Positions 26,345 to 34,723 of a stretch of 64,000 nt of DNA are shown here, one piece after another (the stretch's first letter is position 1; the number at the start of each line of letters is the position of its first letter). A model generated the notes under the pieces. It saw only the letters and a list, made by a program, of their open reading frames with translations, had not been told where the DNA came from and did no database searches. This DNA comes from QAMX01 sp964448855 (GTDB taxonomy: Bacteria > Bacillota > Clostridia > Oscillospirales > QAMX01). Made by a program: the position numbers and the translations under genes. The stretch covers positions 1 through 64,000 of the forward strand of contig CAYUXI010000003.1 of NCBI GenBank assembly GCA_964448855.1. Reading direction: 5' to 3'.

Positions 26345-26995
26345 ATGAAAGAATACATCTCCAAAGAAATGCTCTATGAGCGCTTCAGCCAGAAAAATCC
26401 GCAGCTCGTCGACCTCCTCCCGCAGATTGAAATGGCAGTTGTCGCGATTTGCGAATGCTATGCCAATGGCGGCCGCGTGTTCTGCTGCGGGAATGGCGGC
26501 TCCAGCTCCGACAGCGCACACATCGTCGGCGAACTGCTGAAAGGCTTCCTCCGTCAGCGCCCGCTGTCCGAGGAAGATCGGATGGCGCTTTCCACCTACG
26601 GCGAAACAGGTGTCCTGATGGCTGAAAAGCTGCAGGGCGCACTGGCTGCCATTGACCTCACCACACAGCAGGCGATCATGTCCGCCGTCGCCAACGATAC
26701 GGATCCGCGCCTGATGTACGCACAGCAGCTCTGGGGTCTTGGCCGGGAAGGGGATGTCCTGATCGGCATTTCCACCTCCGGCAACGCCGAAAATGTCGTG
26801 GCAGCCGGAATCGCCGCCGCACAGAAAGGTATGAAAACCATCGCGCTGACTGGCTCCGGCGGCGGAAAAATGGGCGAACTGTTTGATATCCCCATCCGCG
26901 TCCCAAGCAGCTGGACGCCGGAGGTGCAGGAATACCATATCGCAGTCTACCACCTCCTGTGCGCACTTGTCGAAGACGCCTTCTTTGAAGCGTAA
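26345..26995 (+). CDS. GmhA-like SIS-domain phosphosugar isomerase
   Basis: This 216-residue SIS protein has FCCGNGGSSSDSAHIVGELLKGF and DVLIGISTSGNAENV, the sugar-phosphate-binding loops of phosphoheptose isomerase GmhA. GmhA turns sedoheptulose 7-phosphate into D-glycero-manno-heptose 7-phosphate. It carries an insert (about 65-110, LRQRPLSEEDRMAL) as in GmhA relatives of Gram-positive bacteria. It is co-transcribed with the deoxyhypusine-synthase-like gene and ends before a strong hairpin. No HldE-type kinase is in the window, so the pathway cannot be completed here. Confidence 0.75.
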   Translation: MKEYISKEMLYERFSQKNPQLVDLLPQIEMAVVAICECYANGGRVFCCGNGGSSSDSAHIVGELLKGFLRQRPLSEEDRMALSTYGETGVLMAEKLQGALAAIDLTTQQAIMSAVANDTDPRLMYAQQLWGLGREGDVLIGISTSGNAENVVAAGIAAAQKGMKTIALTGSGGGKMGELFDIPIRVPSSWTPEVQEYHIAVYHLLCALVEDAFFEA

Positions 26996-27068
26996 TGCGC
27001 TGCATCTGACCAACTGCAGCCCATCCAAAAGAACCGCCCCGATCACGGGTGGCAGCTATCAAACTGAA

Positions 27069-27104
27069 AACGGCCACAACAGCTTGATCTGTTGTGGCCG
27101 TTCC
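27069..27104 (+). terminator. Terminator after the SIS-domain gene
   Basis: A 14-bp perfect stem AACGGCCACAACAG / CTGTTGTGGCCGTT (27069-27082 and 27089-27102) with a 6-base loop. The T-tract is short, so termination may be partial. Confidence 0.7.
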
Positions 27105-27108
27105 TGAC

Positions 27109-27351
27109 TGTGCAACCAACGCGAATTCTGATAACTTTGAAATGTACTTGCCCAGCGTGTTCCAATACCGTGCGAATTGGTAATCATTCTCAAAAAAGTA
27201 CACGATCTTGCTTGCCGGGTCTTTTATCGTGTATCGTTTGTGTGACGGGACGAACTTCCCCACCGGTTTTCCATGCGTTGGCTCGATCTGAGGGAGATTG
27301 TACTTGCCAACCCCCGAACATGAACTTGTCCAGATTTTCAAAATTTATCAT
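27109..27351 (-). pseudogene. DUF4417-like remnant, frameshifted and truncated
   Basis: From ATG 27351 (GGAGGTAGC just before it) the frame reads MINFENLDKFMFG and then goes wrong. Skipping one base in the run of five Gs (27311-27315) restores VGKYNLPQIEPTHGKPVG, and later YFFENDYQFARYWNTLGKYI and SKLSEF. The second half resembles the DUF4417 motif in which an F-F-x-D-D-Y-Q-F-x-R segment is followed by a W and a KY. The similarity stops at SEF, so the C-terminal half is missing. DUF4417 genes are usually on phages, plasmids or transposons, which suggests a relic of a mobile element. It lies just behind a riboswitch-like leader on the same strand. Confidence 0.6.
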
Positions 27352-27365
27352 GCTACCTCCAAAAT

Positions 27366-27477
27366 GCAAAAATGCCGCAAGCTACATTTCTGTACCTTAC
27401 GGCATAGCAGGCGCCCGGAGTCGCACCGGAATTCCCACAAGGGGAGTTTTCCTGTATAAACTACTACCTACTATGCC
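27366..27477 (-). promoter_or_regulatory. Cobalamin-riboswitch-like attenuator
   Basis: On the minus strand, directly after a consensus promoter, the RNA begins GGCATAG (27477-27471), which can pair with CTATGCC (27407-27401). Between them is GGGAATTCCGGTGCGACTCC, like the GGGAA-GGUG-A-UCC core of cobalamin riboswitches, followed by TGCTATGCCGTAAG in place of the usual B12-box. The bases of CTATGCC also start a 10-bp terminator stem (ATGCCGTAAG with CTTGCGGCAT, 27405-27396 and 27381-27372) followed by Ts. The two pairings exclude each other, as in a transcription-terminating riboswitch. It precedes only the DUF4417 remnant. Class assignment is by eye; the 3' core departs from the cobalamin consensus. 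Confidence 0.5.
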
Positions 27478-27478
27478 T

Positions 27479-27507
27479 ATTATACCATATTTTCAGCACC
27501 CGTTCAA
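27479..27507 (-). promoter_or_regulatory. Sigma-A promoter of the riboswitch-like leader
   Basis: Minus strand TTGAAC (27507-27502), 17-base spacer, TATAAT (27484-27479). Transcription would start at or next to the GGCATAG that opens the structured leader. Confidence 0.75.
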
Positions 27508-27657
27508 TCATTTTTTCCTTCGGCGATGGTTTTGCGTTACCTTTTTCGTTGTGTTCATAGTCTTTGTGCGTGTGCGGCAATTCTGGTTTCCCGTCGATCA
27601 CGTGTGGCTTGCCCCGAATATCGATCTGTCTCACATGGAAGAGAGGTGTGTCACTGG

Positions 27658-27997
27658 ATGAAAAAACAAATCGCAAGCCTTCTTGCCTGCGCGATGCTCC
27701 TGCTCTCACTGGTGGGATGCGGTTCGATGTATCATGAAGCGGATATGATCGGGAAGACATCGGCTCAAATCGAGGCGGAATTTGGCCGCTTCGACTGCTG
27801 CGGTATGCCAGCCGGTGCCGATGGCTTGTATCGGAATACGGCTTGCGGGTATACCATCCAGGAAGCAAAAGCCAATTTCCTCCCAGGAAGCAAAAGCCAA
27901 TTTCCTCGGCAAAGACCCAGAGATTCTCTTCTTGATTACCTTTGACGAAAATGGCATAGCGGTTTCCTGCAGGGAAGATGTTCGCCCCGGTGGATGA
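27658..27997 (+). pseudogene. Small lipoprotein gene broken by a 25-bp tandem duplication
   Basis: ATG 27658 (AGAGAGGTG upstream) opens a lipoprotein: MKKQIASLLACAMLLLSLVG followed by the lipobox Cys. The frame runs through TIQEAKANFL and then, because of a 25-base repeat (27859-27883 and 27884-27908), shifts into an unrelated end at 27945. Removing one copy rejoins it to GKDPEILFLITFDENGIAVS and a stop at 27997, giving about 104 residues. The repeat is nearly perfect (one mismatch at the last base), so the event looks recent. Function unknown; the sequence pattern KTSAQIEAEFGRFD suggests a small SmpA/OmlA-like cell-surface domain, a weak guess. Confidence 0.7.
27859..27908 (+). repeat. 25-bp tandem duplication
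   Basis: Two adjacent copies of a unit starting CAGGAAGCAAAAGCCAATTT, 27859-27883 and 27884-27908, with one mismatch. The 25-base length shifts the reading frame of the lipoprotein gene. Confidence 0.95.
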
Positions 27998-28124
27998 ATT
28001 CCCAATCGACCGACCCGGAACGGCGCACTTCAAGCCGCCTGCTGTGGATGCTACCTTGCGCGGTACCCAATCCGACTCGAAATGTGACTGCCCGAGGCTT
28101 TTCTTCTGTTGCCCCTTACCTGAA

Positions 28125-28173
28125 CAAAAAACACTCCCCAATCAAAGCAGAAAAGTGTTTTGATTGGGGAGTT
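28125..28173 (-). terminator. Terminator of the ispH-rpsA operon
   Basis: A 14-bp stem ACTCCCCAATCAAA / TTTGATTGGGGAGT (28134-28147 and 28160-28173) is followed on the minus strand by GTTTTTTG. Confidence 0.85.
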
Positions 28174-28205
28174 GTTCTATGGCTTTGCAGCGCTACGCGG
28201 GGAAA

Positions 28206-30206
28206 TTATTCCTCGTCGCCCTCTTCAAGAGCAGCGCGAACGGAAAGGCTGACCTTTTCGTTTTCGTTGTTGATGTCGAGAATCTTGGCCTGAACCGTGT
28301 CGCCTTCCTTGACAACATCAGCCGGGCGGGCAATTCTGTGGTCAGCCAGCTGGGAAATGTGAATCAGACCGTCAACGCCCGGAATGATTTCAGCAAATGC
28401 GCCGAACGGCATCAGCTTGACAATCTGCACATCGACGACATCGCCGATCTGGCAGGACGAGGTGAACTTCGTCCACGGGTTGTCCGCTTCATTCTTCAGG
28501 GTCAGAGAAATCTTCTTCTTTTCGCGGTCGAGTGCAATGACACGAGCCGTGACCTGATCGCCGATCGAAACCGCTTCGGACGGATGCTTAATGCGCATCC
28601 AGCCCAGCTCGGTGATGTGTGCCATGCCGTCGGCACCGCCGATGTCAATGAACGCACCGAAGGACGTCAGCGATTTGACAACACCTTCGTAGACGTTGCC
28701 GACTTCGATGGATTCCCAGATTTTCTCGGCTGCCGCTTTGCGCATATCTTCGTTGGCATAGCGGATGGAGCCGATGATGCGGCGCTTTGCGCGGTTCACT
28801 TCGGTGATCCGCAGCGTGACGTGCTTCTTGAGCATCTCGTTGAGATCGGCGTCTTTCGGCATACCGGTGTGCGAGGCCGGGACAAAGACGCGAACGCCGT
28901 TGACAGAGGCGACGATGCCGCCCTTGTTGATTTCAACGACAGTGCCTTCCAGAAGGGCTCTGTCTGTGCGGGCGGCGTCGATGCTTTCCCAGCCGCGGGC
29001 AGCGTCAATGCGCTTCTTGGAGAGCGTGACAATCCCTTCGGAATCGTTGACCTTGGTGACAAACACTTCAATTTCATCGCCAATGTGGACGATGTCTTCC
29101 GGCTTGGCGGAAGGATCATCGCTCAGCTCGGAGACCGGGATAAAGCCGGCCTGCTTGGTGCCGAGATCGACGTGAATATCTGTCGGCGTAATCTGAGTCA
29201 CAACACCGGTGACGCGTTGGCCGGTGTGCAGCGTTTTGATGGACTTGTCCACCATTTCCGCAAAGGACTCTTCGGTTTCTGGGATCACTTCTGCAACGGC
29301 TTCCAGCTCGCCGTTTTCAATGATCTGCTTCTCTTCTGACATGTGGATGACCTCCTCAATTTTTCCATCCGGCGTGGATGCGCCGGCTGTTAATCCAATG
29401 GTACGCGGGCAGAGCGCGTGGAGCTGTGGGGCAAGCTGCGCCAGCTCTTCCGCCCCGGAGAGCAGGAAAACAGAGGCACAGTGTTTGGCGCAGATCTCTG
29501 CCAATCGCGCCGTGTTGGCACTTTTCCGATCTCCGATGACAAGCATCACATCAACGGAAGCGGAAAGTGCAGCCGCTTCACTTTGACGCAAAGCAGTGGC
29601 ACTACATATTGTATCAAAAATCCGGAGATTTGTACACTGGTTTTCGAGCGCTCGAACACATTTTTTCCAGTTTTCTTTGTCCGAGGTGGTCTGCGCTACG
29701 ACAGAACGCGGCTCATCCCGGTCAAATCCCGGTATATGCAGGTAAGTTTCGACTTCCTCCGGCGAGGAAAGAATGACGGCATCGCGTGCGCGGTCGGAAA
29801 TGGCAATCGTTTCCGGGTGATCGCGCTGGCCGAGAATGATGACGGAGCGCCCCTCCGCGGCTTCTGCGGAGACAATTTCGTGAATGCGCCGGACGCAGGG
29901 ACAGGTGGTATCGACAATCTGCACCTGCTTGGCCAGGAGCGCATCGTATACACATTGGCGCTCACCGTGCGCACGAATCACAGCTGTGCTGCCCGGAGGA
30001 ATTTCATCAGGCGAATCCACCGTGCGCATACCGGCAGCCTCCAGCGCTGCAACAACGGACGTGTTGTGAATCACCGTGCCGAGCGCATAGGTGCCCTCCC
30101 GTGCGACGGCCTCCGTCATGGAAATGGCACGCGAAACGCCGAAGCAGAACCCGGCCGATTTGGCAACAGTCAAACGCGCCGGACGATTAGGAACGTTTTG
30201 GATCAA
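28206..30206 (-). CDS. ispH-rpsA: IspH-ribosomal protein S1 fusion
   Basis: The 666-residue protein joins two functions. Residues 1 to about 285 are 4-hydroxy-3-methylbut-2-enyl diphosphate reductase, the last step of the MEP isoprenoid pathway: AKSAGFCFGVSRAI with the first cluster Cys, VDTTCPCV, and the third Cys in FDTICSAT. Residues about 330-666 hold four S1 RNA-binding repeats (GQRVTGVVTQI, LLEGTVVEINKGG, VYEGVVKSLTSFGAF, VVDVQIVKLMPFGAF) acting on the ribosome. This fusion is well known in Clostridia. Start is a TTG at 30206 with AAGGAG upstream, overlapping plsC by 20 bases. Confidence 0.95.
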   Translation of the reverse strand: MIQNVPNRPARLTVAKSAGFCFGVSRAISMTEAVAREGTYALGTVIHNTSVVAALEAAGMRTVDSPDEIPPGSTAVIRAHGERQCVYDALLAKQVQIVDTTCPCVRRIHEIVSAEAAEGRSVIILGQRDHPETIAISDRARDAVILSSPEEVETYLHIPGFDRDEPRSVVAQTTSDKENWKKCVRALENQCTNLRIFDTICSATALRQSEAAALSASVDVMLVIGDRKSANTARLAEICAKHCASVFLLSGAEELAQLAPQLHALCPRTIGLTAGASTPDGKIEEVIHMSEEKQIIENGELEAVAEVIPETEESFAEMVDKSIKTLHTGQRVTGVVTQITPTDIHVDLGTKQAGFIPVSELSDDPSAKPEDIVHIGDEIEVFVTKVNDSEGIVTLSKKRIDAARGWESIDAARTDRALLEGTVVEINKGGIVASVNGVRVFVPASHTGMPKDADLNEMLKKHVTLRITEVNRAKRRIIGSIRYANEDMRKAAAEKIWESIEVGNVYEGVVKSLTSFGAFIDIGGADGMAHITELGWMRIKHPSEAVSIGDQVTARVIALDREKKKISLTLKNEADNPWTKFTSSCQIGDVVDVQIVKLMPFGAFAEIIPGVDGLIHISQLADHRIARPADVVKEGDTVQAKILDINNENEKVSLSVRAALEEGDEE

Positions 30207-30771
30207 GCTCGTAGATTCTCCTTAAAATCTCATCCGCAGCGCGGTGATAATCCTCATTCGTCGGCTTGCCCTCCGGCTTTTCCGGAACATAGGGCTTGCC
30301 GATCACGATTTGAACGCGGTGGAAGGGCTTACGGCCGGGTGTGATGTAGGCTGGAACCACCTGACAACCGGAGCGGAGCGCCAGCATCCCGGCACCAGCC
30401 TTCGCACCATCCGTCCCGTTGCGCGTCCCTTCCGGGAAAAGCACCAGCTTCCCGCCGGAGGAAAGCGTTTTCAGCGATTCCTTGATGGCGGCAATGTCGG
30501 CAGCGCCGCGGCGAATGGGGAAGCCGCCCAACCAGCGAATCATCGTGCCGACGATCTTGTTATCAAACAACTCCGCCTTCGCCATGAAGCGCGGCTTGGG
30601 ATTCGTTCGCAGTCCCAGCGGAAAGGAAAGAAAAATCGGATCGGAAAGCCCGGTGTGGTTGGCACAGAGCAGGAAAGCACCCTCCGGGATATTCTCCCGA
30701 CCGATGATCTTGTAAAAATAGAGAAACTTGTAAATCGCCATAAACAGGGCGACACAGCAGCGGTAAAACAA
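30187..30771 (-). CDS. plsC: 1-acyl-glycerol-3-phosphate acyltransferase
   Basis: This 194-residue membrane-associated enzyme makes phosphatidic acid from lysophosphatidic acid. The acyltransferase motif HX4D is NHTGLSD (H39, D44), and FPEGTRNG follows at about residue 115. One hydrophobic N-terminal segment (about 5-22) anchors it. The start is a TTG at 30771, with AAGGAGAGG upstream inside the end of cmk, so translation is probably coupled. It lies between cmk and ispH-rpsA, the order usual in Clostridia. Confidence 0.92.
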   Translation of the reverse strand: MFYRCCVALFMAIYKFLYFYKIIGRENIPEGAFLLCANHTGLSDPIFLSFPLGLRTNPKPRFMAKAELFDNKIVGTMIRWLGGFPIRRGAADIAAIKESLKTLSSGGKLVLFPEGTRNGTDGAKAGAGMLALRSGCQVVPAYITPGRKPFHRVQIVIGKPYVPEKPEGKPTNEDYHRAADEILRRIYELDPKRS

Positions 30772-30772
30772 G

Positions 30773-31435
30773 TCAGATCCTCTCCTTGATCAGCTTCAGT
30801 AAAAGCTCCAGACTTTGCTCAAAGGAATTGTCCGTGGTATCCAGTCGCACCGCGTCCGGGCTTTGCACCAGCGGAGCCACAGCACGTTCCGTATCCCGCT
30901 GATCCCGTGCAACGAGGTCGCGGTAGACCGTTTCAAAATCAGCGGCTTCGCCACGTGCCTGCAATTCATCCAGCCGCCTCCGTGCGCGAGCCTCCGGTGA
31001 AGCCGTCAGGAAAATCTTCAGCTGCGCATCCGGCAGCACGACCGTTCCAATGTCACGCCCGTCCATGATCACATTCTGCTCAGCGGCCAGCCGCCGCTGC
31101 GTATCGAGCAGAAACGCACGAATCTCCGGCACAGCCGAGACCGCAGAAGCATAGGTGGAAACCTGCTCCGTGCGAATCAGTCCCGTGACGTTTTCGCCGT
31201 TCAGAAAGACCTGCTGGCCGTCCGGCGTCGGCTGCAGCGTCACAGAAATGGACGAAGTCAGCGCCGCAATGGCAGGGGAGTCGTCTGTGGCAATCCCGGA
31301 ACGGATGGCCGCCAGCCCAATGGCGCGGTACAATGCGCCCGTATCAATATAAAGGAAGCCCAGCGCTTCAGCCGCTTTTCGGGAGAGGGAACTCTTCCCG
31401 GCACCGCTCGGCCCGTCAATCGCAATCTTGATCAT
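30773..31435 (-). CDS. cmk: Cytidylate kinase
   Basis: This 220-residue enzyme phosphorylates CMP and dCMP. The P-loop is DGPSGAGKSSLSR (residues 7-19); YIDTGALYRAIGL, IMDGRDIGTVVLPDA and KIFLTASPEARARRR are the CMP-binding and lid segments. The start at 31435 is preceded by AGAGGTT; an in-frame ATG 18 bases upstream lacks a site. It precedes plsC and ispH-rpsA in one operon. Confidence 0.95.
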   Translation of the reverse strand: MIKIAIDGPSGAGKSSLSRKAAEALGFLYIDTGALYRAIGLAAIRSGIATDDSPAIAALTSSISVTLQPTPDGQQVFLNGENVTGLIRTEQVSTYASAVSAVPEIRAFLLDTQRRLAAEQNVIMDGRDIGTVVLPDAQLKIFLTASPEARARRRLDELQARGEAADFETVYRDLVARDQRDTERAVAPLVQSPDAVRLDTTDNSFEQSLELLLKLIKERI

Positions 31436-31478
31436 AGTCAACCTCTTTTGCAAATCGTCTCATCGAACCCAAAGCCCG

Positions 31479-31904
31479 CTAAATGGCGCGGTGCCCCAGC
31501 CCGACGGCCACTTCGTTCAGATGCAGCAGACCGATGCCAAAAAACATCGCAACACTGACGTGCTCAGCCTGACGGGCAATGGCGATCTTGCCGCCAATGT
31601 TCAACCCGATGGCTTTGTTCATGATCTGGCTCAGCGCCTCCCGCGCCGCACCGGCAACCGCACCTTCTTCCAGATGCGTGGTGCCGATCACGCCTTCGCG
31701 CCGTGCAGCCACAATCGCCCGCTCGATGATTTTATTGATAGAAGGGATGAACTCGCCGCCAAAATTGGCCGCCGCCGTCTGAATCCCTGTCGCCTGAACC
31801 TCGCTGCGAACGCGCTGCTCATCCTCTGCACTGCCGCTGACGGCCACGCGCAGAGCAGCCGCAGCAACATTTCTGCTGCCCGCTCCGGTATCACGATCAA
31901 TCAC
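31479..31904 (-). CDS. HutP-family RNA-binding regulator
   Basis: The 141-residue protein matches the HutP family: VGGEFIPSINKIIERAIVAA-type segment (here FGGEFIPSINKIIERAIVAA), HLEEGAVAGAAREAL, GGKIAIARQ and FFGIGLLHLNEVAVGLGHRA. In Bacillus HutP is a histidine- and Mg-dependent antiterminator of the hut operon. No hut genes are near, so the clostridial protein probably has another RNA target. The start is a GTG at 31904 overlapping the stop of the flavoprotein gene by 4 bases. A conserved position next to cmk suggests a housekeeping link. Confidence 0.9.
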   Translation of the reverse strand: MIDRDTGAGSRNVAAAALRVAVSGSAEDEQRVRSEVQATGIQTAAANFGGEFIPSINKIIERAIVAARREGVIGTTHLEEGAVAGAAREALSQIMNKAIGLNIGGKIAIARQAEHVSVAMFFGIGLLHLNEVAVGLGHRAI

Positions 31905-33193
31905 TGAAATAACCTGCCGTTTCCTGAAGTAATTCCATATGCTGCGGCTGCTTCGCCTGCGGCATATCCAGTTGAAAATGCAATTTGAAGATTAAATCCG
32001 CCGGTGTATGCGTCCAGATCCAGAACCTCCCCGGCAAAGAAGAGACCGGGAACGAGCTTGGACGCCATGGTTCGCGGCACCACCTCATCGAGGGAAATGC
32101 CACCGGCTGTCACGACCGCCGATTCAAATCCGCTCGGCGTCAAATGCTCCAGCGAAAGCGCCTTGATCGCGCTGACCAGAGCCGTCCGCTGCTGCCGCGT
32201 CACGGTATGTACCGGCGTTTCCGGCGGAATGCCGGCACGCTCGAGAATCGGAAGACGAAGCGCGGAGGGCAGCAGGGCATCCAGCGCATTTTTCATCTCC
32301 TTGTTTTGTCGGGTTTCAAAATCCCGGAGAATCCGCTTGTCCAGCATTTCCGCAGACAAAGCGGGCTTGCAGTCAATTTCCATGGTATAGCTGCACGACG
32401 GACGCCGCATATGGGCGCTGGCACTCAAAACGACCGGCCCGGAAATCCCGGTGTGTGTAAACAGCAGCTCGCCGAAATCGGTCGTGACCGGTTCGCCGTC
32501 CGCCAGGAGACGAATCGCGACATTCTTGAGCGTCAGCCCGGCACAGGCCGGACAAATCGAATCCGGGCAGTTCAGCCCAACCAGAGACGGACGGAGAGGC
32601 GTCACATGATGCCCACAGCTCTTTGCCAGCGCATAGCCATCACCTGTGCTGCCGGTGGCCGGATAGGAGAGACCGCCGGTTGCCAGAATGACCGCCGGAC
32701 TGAGCCAGCGCTCTGTGTCGGAAGCAACGCCTTCGATGCATCCGTCTGCGATCAGCAGCTTTGTAATGCGCGTCTGAACGGTCGAAACGCCTGAATCCGC
32801 GACATAACGACGCAGCGCCTGAACGATGTCCATGGCGCGGTCGGATTCGGGAAAGACGCGCTGCCCGCGCTCCGTTTTCAGCGGAACACCGAGCGATTCA
32901 AAAAACTGCATGGTATCCTGTGCATTGAACCGGGAAAAAGCGGAATACAGGAATTTGTGCCCGCCGGTCACATTTTTCAAAAGGTCTGCGACTGAACAGT
33001 TATTGGTCACATTGCAGCGGCCTTTTCCGGTAATCGCGAGCTTCCGACCGGGCAGCCGGTTCTTTTCGCAGAGAAGGACACGGGCGCCACCGGCCGCAGC
33101 CTGTGCAGCCGCCATCATGCCGGACGGCCCGGCACCGATGACAATACAATCATATGCTTTGCTCAAAAACGAGATCATCCCTTCACGATGCAT
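31901..33193 (-). CDS. BaiN/HI0933-family flavoprotein
   Basis: This 430-residue NAD(P)/FAD-dependent oxidoreductase of the HI0933 (YhiN/BaiN) family has the dinucleotide motif VIGAGPSGMMAAAQAAAGG near the start, GRKLAITGKGRCNVTNNC, VILATGGLSYPATGSTGDGY in the middle, and the C-terminal AGEVLDLDAYTGGFNLQIAF. One family member acts in gut bile acid dehydroxylation; for most the substrate is unknown. The ATG at 33193 follows directly on the stop of the solute-binding gene. It precedes hutP with a 4-base overlap. Confidence 0.88.
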   Translation of the reverse strand: MHREGMISFLSKAYDCIVIGAGPSGMMAAAQAAAGGARVLLCEKNRLPGRKLAITGKGRCNVTNNCSVADLLKNVTGGHKFLYSAFSRFNAQDTMQFFESLGVPLKTERGQRVFPESDRAMDIVQALRRYVADSGVSTVQTRITKLLIADGCIEGVASDTERWLSPAVILATGGLSYPATGSTGDGYALAKSCGHHVTPLRPSLVGLNCPDSICPACAGLTLKNVAIRLLADGEPVTTDFGELLFTHTGISGPVVLSASAHMRRPSCSYTMEIDCKPALSAEMLDKRILRDFETRQNKEMKNALDALLPSALRLPILERAGIPPETPVHTVTRQQRTALVSAIKALSLEHLTPSGFESAVVTAGGISLDEVVPRTMASKLVPGLFFAGEVLDLDAYTGGFNLQIAFSTGYAAGEAAAAYGITSGNGRLFQ

Positions 33194-34615
33194 TCATCGG
33201 GCATTCCGCTGCGTCCCATCCGGGGACACTTCAAATGACCGAATCAGCGCATAAAAGCTGCTTGCCGCAGCGTCCAGCACTTCGTCCGGGGACAAATCCC
33301 CTTCCAGCATGGGCTCATAAACCGAACGGTCAAAAAATGCCTGAAACCGAACGTCAAATTCGTCGGCCGTCACCGTGACGGCGGGCAAAATCCAATTCCG
33401 AATGACCCGTACCGCATCTGTGTCCAGATTGGCCTGACGGACAAAGGCGGCAACCCAGTCACCGTTCAACCGCTGTGCCAGAGCGTTGAAAAGAATCACA
33501 CTGTTGCGCAGCGTGATGTTATTGGCAGGGAACGCGTACCCGCAATACCCCGTAACCGGTGTTCGGCGCGCAGCGGAACCGGTCGGAACCGGCATCAGAA
33601 TAGCTGTGCCGGAGGCGGTCAATGCGGGTGTGTCGAGAATGCTGGCCGTATCCGTCCAGAGAAAGAGCAGCTTCCCGTCGATAAACAGCTGCTTCGCTTC
33701 GGCCGGTGTGCCGGAAAACATCCCCGATGAGGCAAACGTCAATGTACGAAGCTCCGAAAGCGCCTTGACGGATGCGGATTCCGTCAACTCACAGCTCCAT
33801 GCACCATCCCGGCGCGAAACGATCGAACCGCCGAGCGACAGATAGGCAGACCGCGGTGACGTCAACGCCGTCCCATACGTTGTGGAGGAGAGAGCCGAAG
33901 CGGCGGCAGCCAAGCGCGTATATTCCGATAACGTCCATTTCCCGGTCTCCAAGAGATTGTAGAGGTTCCCAGTGCCCAGCCGATCCAAAAGCGTCTGATT
34001 GCAGAGTAGAACCTGCCCAAAAGCGGGAATATCGTATTCCGAGGCCAGCTGAACGGCCCATTGCTTCCCGTCATAACGAGCCTGCGAGGAAATATCGGTC
34101 AGAAATCGTGTTTTATCGTTGCAATTCAGCCCGGCATTCAAAAGCACCGGGTCGTCCGCTGCATAAATGGCTTTGGAGCTGGCCAGCACCGGAATTTCAA
34201 AGCTGCGGATTCCGAGAACATCCGCAGAGCAGACCCCGGCAGCTGCATCCGCAATGCACTCGGAAAGCGACGGCGCATAGCTGATATCGATCACGGCGTT
34301 GTAGTCGGAGCAGAGCGCATTGTAAATCGCCAGAAGCTGGCGGTCAGATTCCGTGTCATCCGCGTTCGGTAGCAGCCGATCCGCCCATGGCACGCGAATC
34401 GACCAGACATAGCCGTTCAGATCAATCGCCGGAACGGTGGTTTCATCCGGCTGCTCCGGATCCAAAAACGATGTCGTAGAAGCGACAGAGAAGACAGACG
34501 TCGCAGCCGTGGTAGAAACGTGGGCATTCAACGGCGTCATGGAGCAGGCGGAGCATAGCGCCAAAAGCAAAGCCGTCAGCACGGCCAGAAACCGCCGAGC
34601 AGTCCCTGATGGCAT
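33194..34615 (-). CDS. Extracellular solute-binding protein-like lipoprotein
   Basis: The 473-residue protein has an N-terminal signal ending around CSAC (C24) and a Ser/Thr-rich linker, so it is probably a lipoprotein although the lipobox is not standard. The rest resembles family 1 sugar-binding proteins: YDIPAFGQVLLCNQTLLDRL, LLETGKWTLSEYTRLAAAAS and FIDGKLLFLWTDTASI. No permease genes are adjacent, which is unusual for a transport receptor; it may be an orphan receptor or have taken another role. GGAGGGGG precedes the ATG. Confidence 0.75.
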   Translation of the reverse strand: MPSGTARRFLAVLTALLLALCSACSMTPLNAHVSTTAATSVFSVASTTSFLDPEQPDETTVPAIDLNGYVWSIRVPWADRLLPNADDTESDRQLLAIYNALCSDYNAVIDISYAPSLSECIADAAAGVCSADVLGIRSFEIPVLASSKAIYAADDPVLLNAGLNCNDKTRFLTDISSQARYDGKQWAVQLASEYDIPAFGQVLLCNQTLLDRLGTGNLYNLLETGKWTLSEYTRLAAAASALSSTTYGTALTSPRSAYLSLGGSIVSRRDGAWSCELTESASVKALSELRTLTFASSGMFSGTPAEAKQLFIDGKLLFLWTDTASILDTPALTASGTAILMPVPTGSAARRTPVTGYCGYAFPANNITLRNSVILFNALAQRLNGDWVAAFVRQANLDTDAVRVIRNWILPAVTVTADEFDVRFQAFFDRSVYEPMLEGDLSPDEVLDAAASSFYALIRSFEVSPDGTQRNAR

Positions 34616-34723
34616 ATGATCCCCCTCCCATCAATCCAATCCAATATATTATACAGCAAAACGGCTGGAAATTCAACAGGATTTTGTAAAAACGGATGGA
34701 ATCTTTCACAATGTCGCCCCGCG

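Noticed and set aside
27401..27477. A tRNA-like element (7-bp acceptor-like stem and a T-arm-like loop)
   Set aside because: No anticodon arm or D-arm can be drawn, and the shared terminator stem fits an attenuator better.
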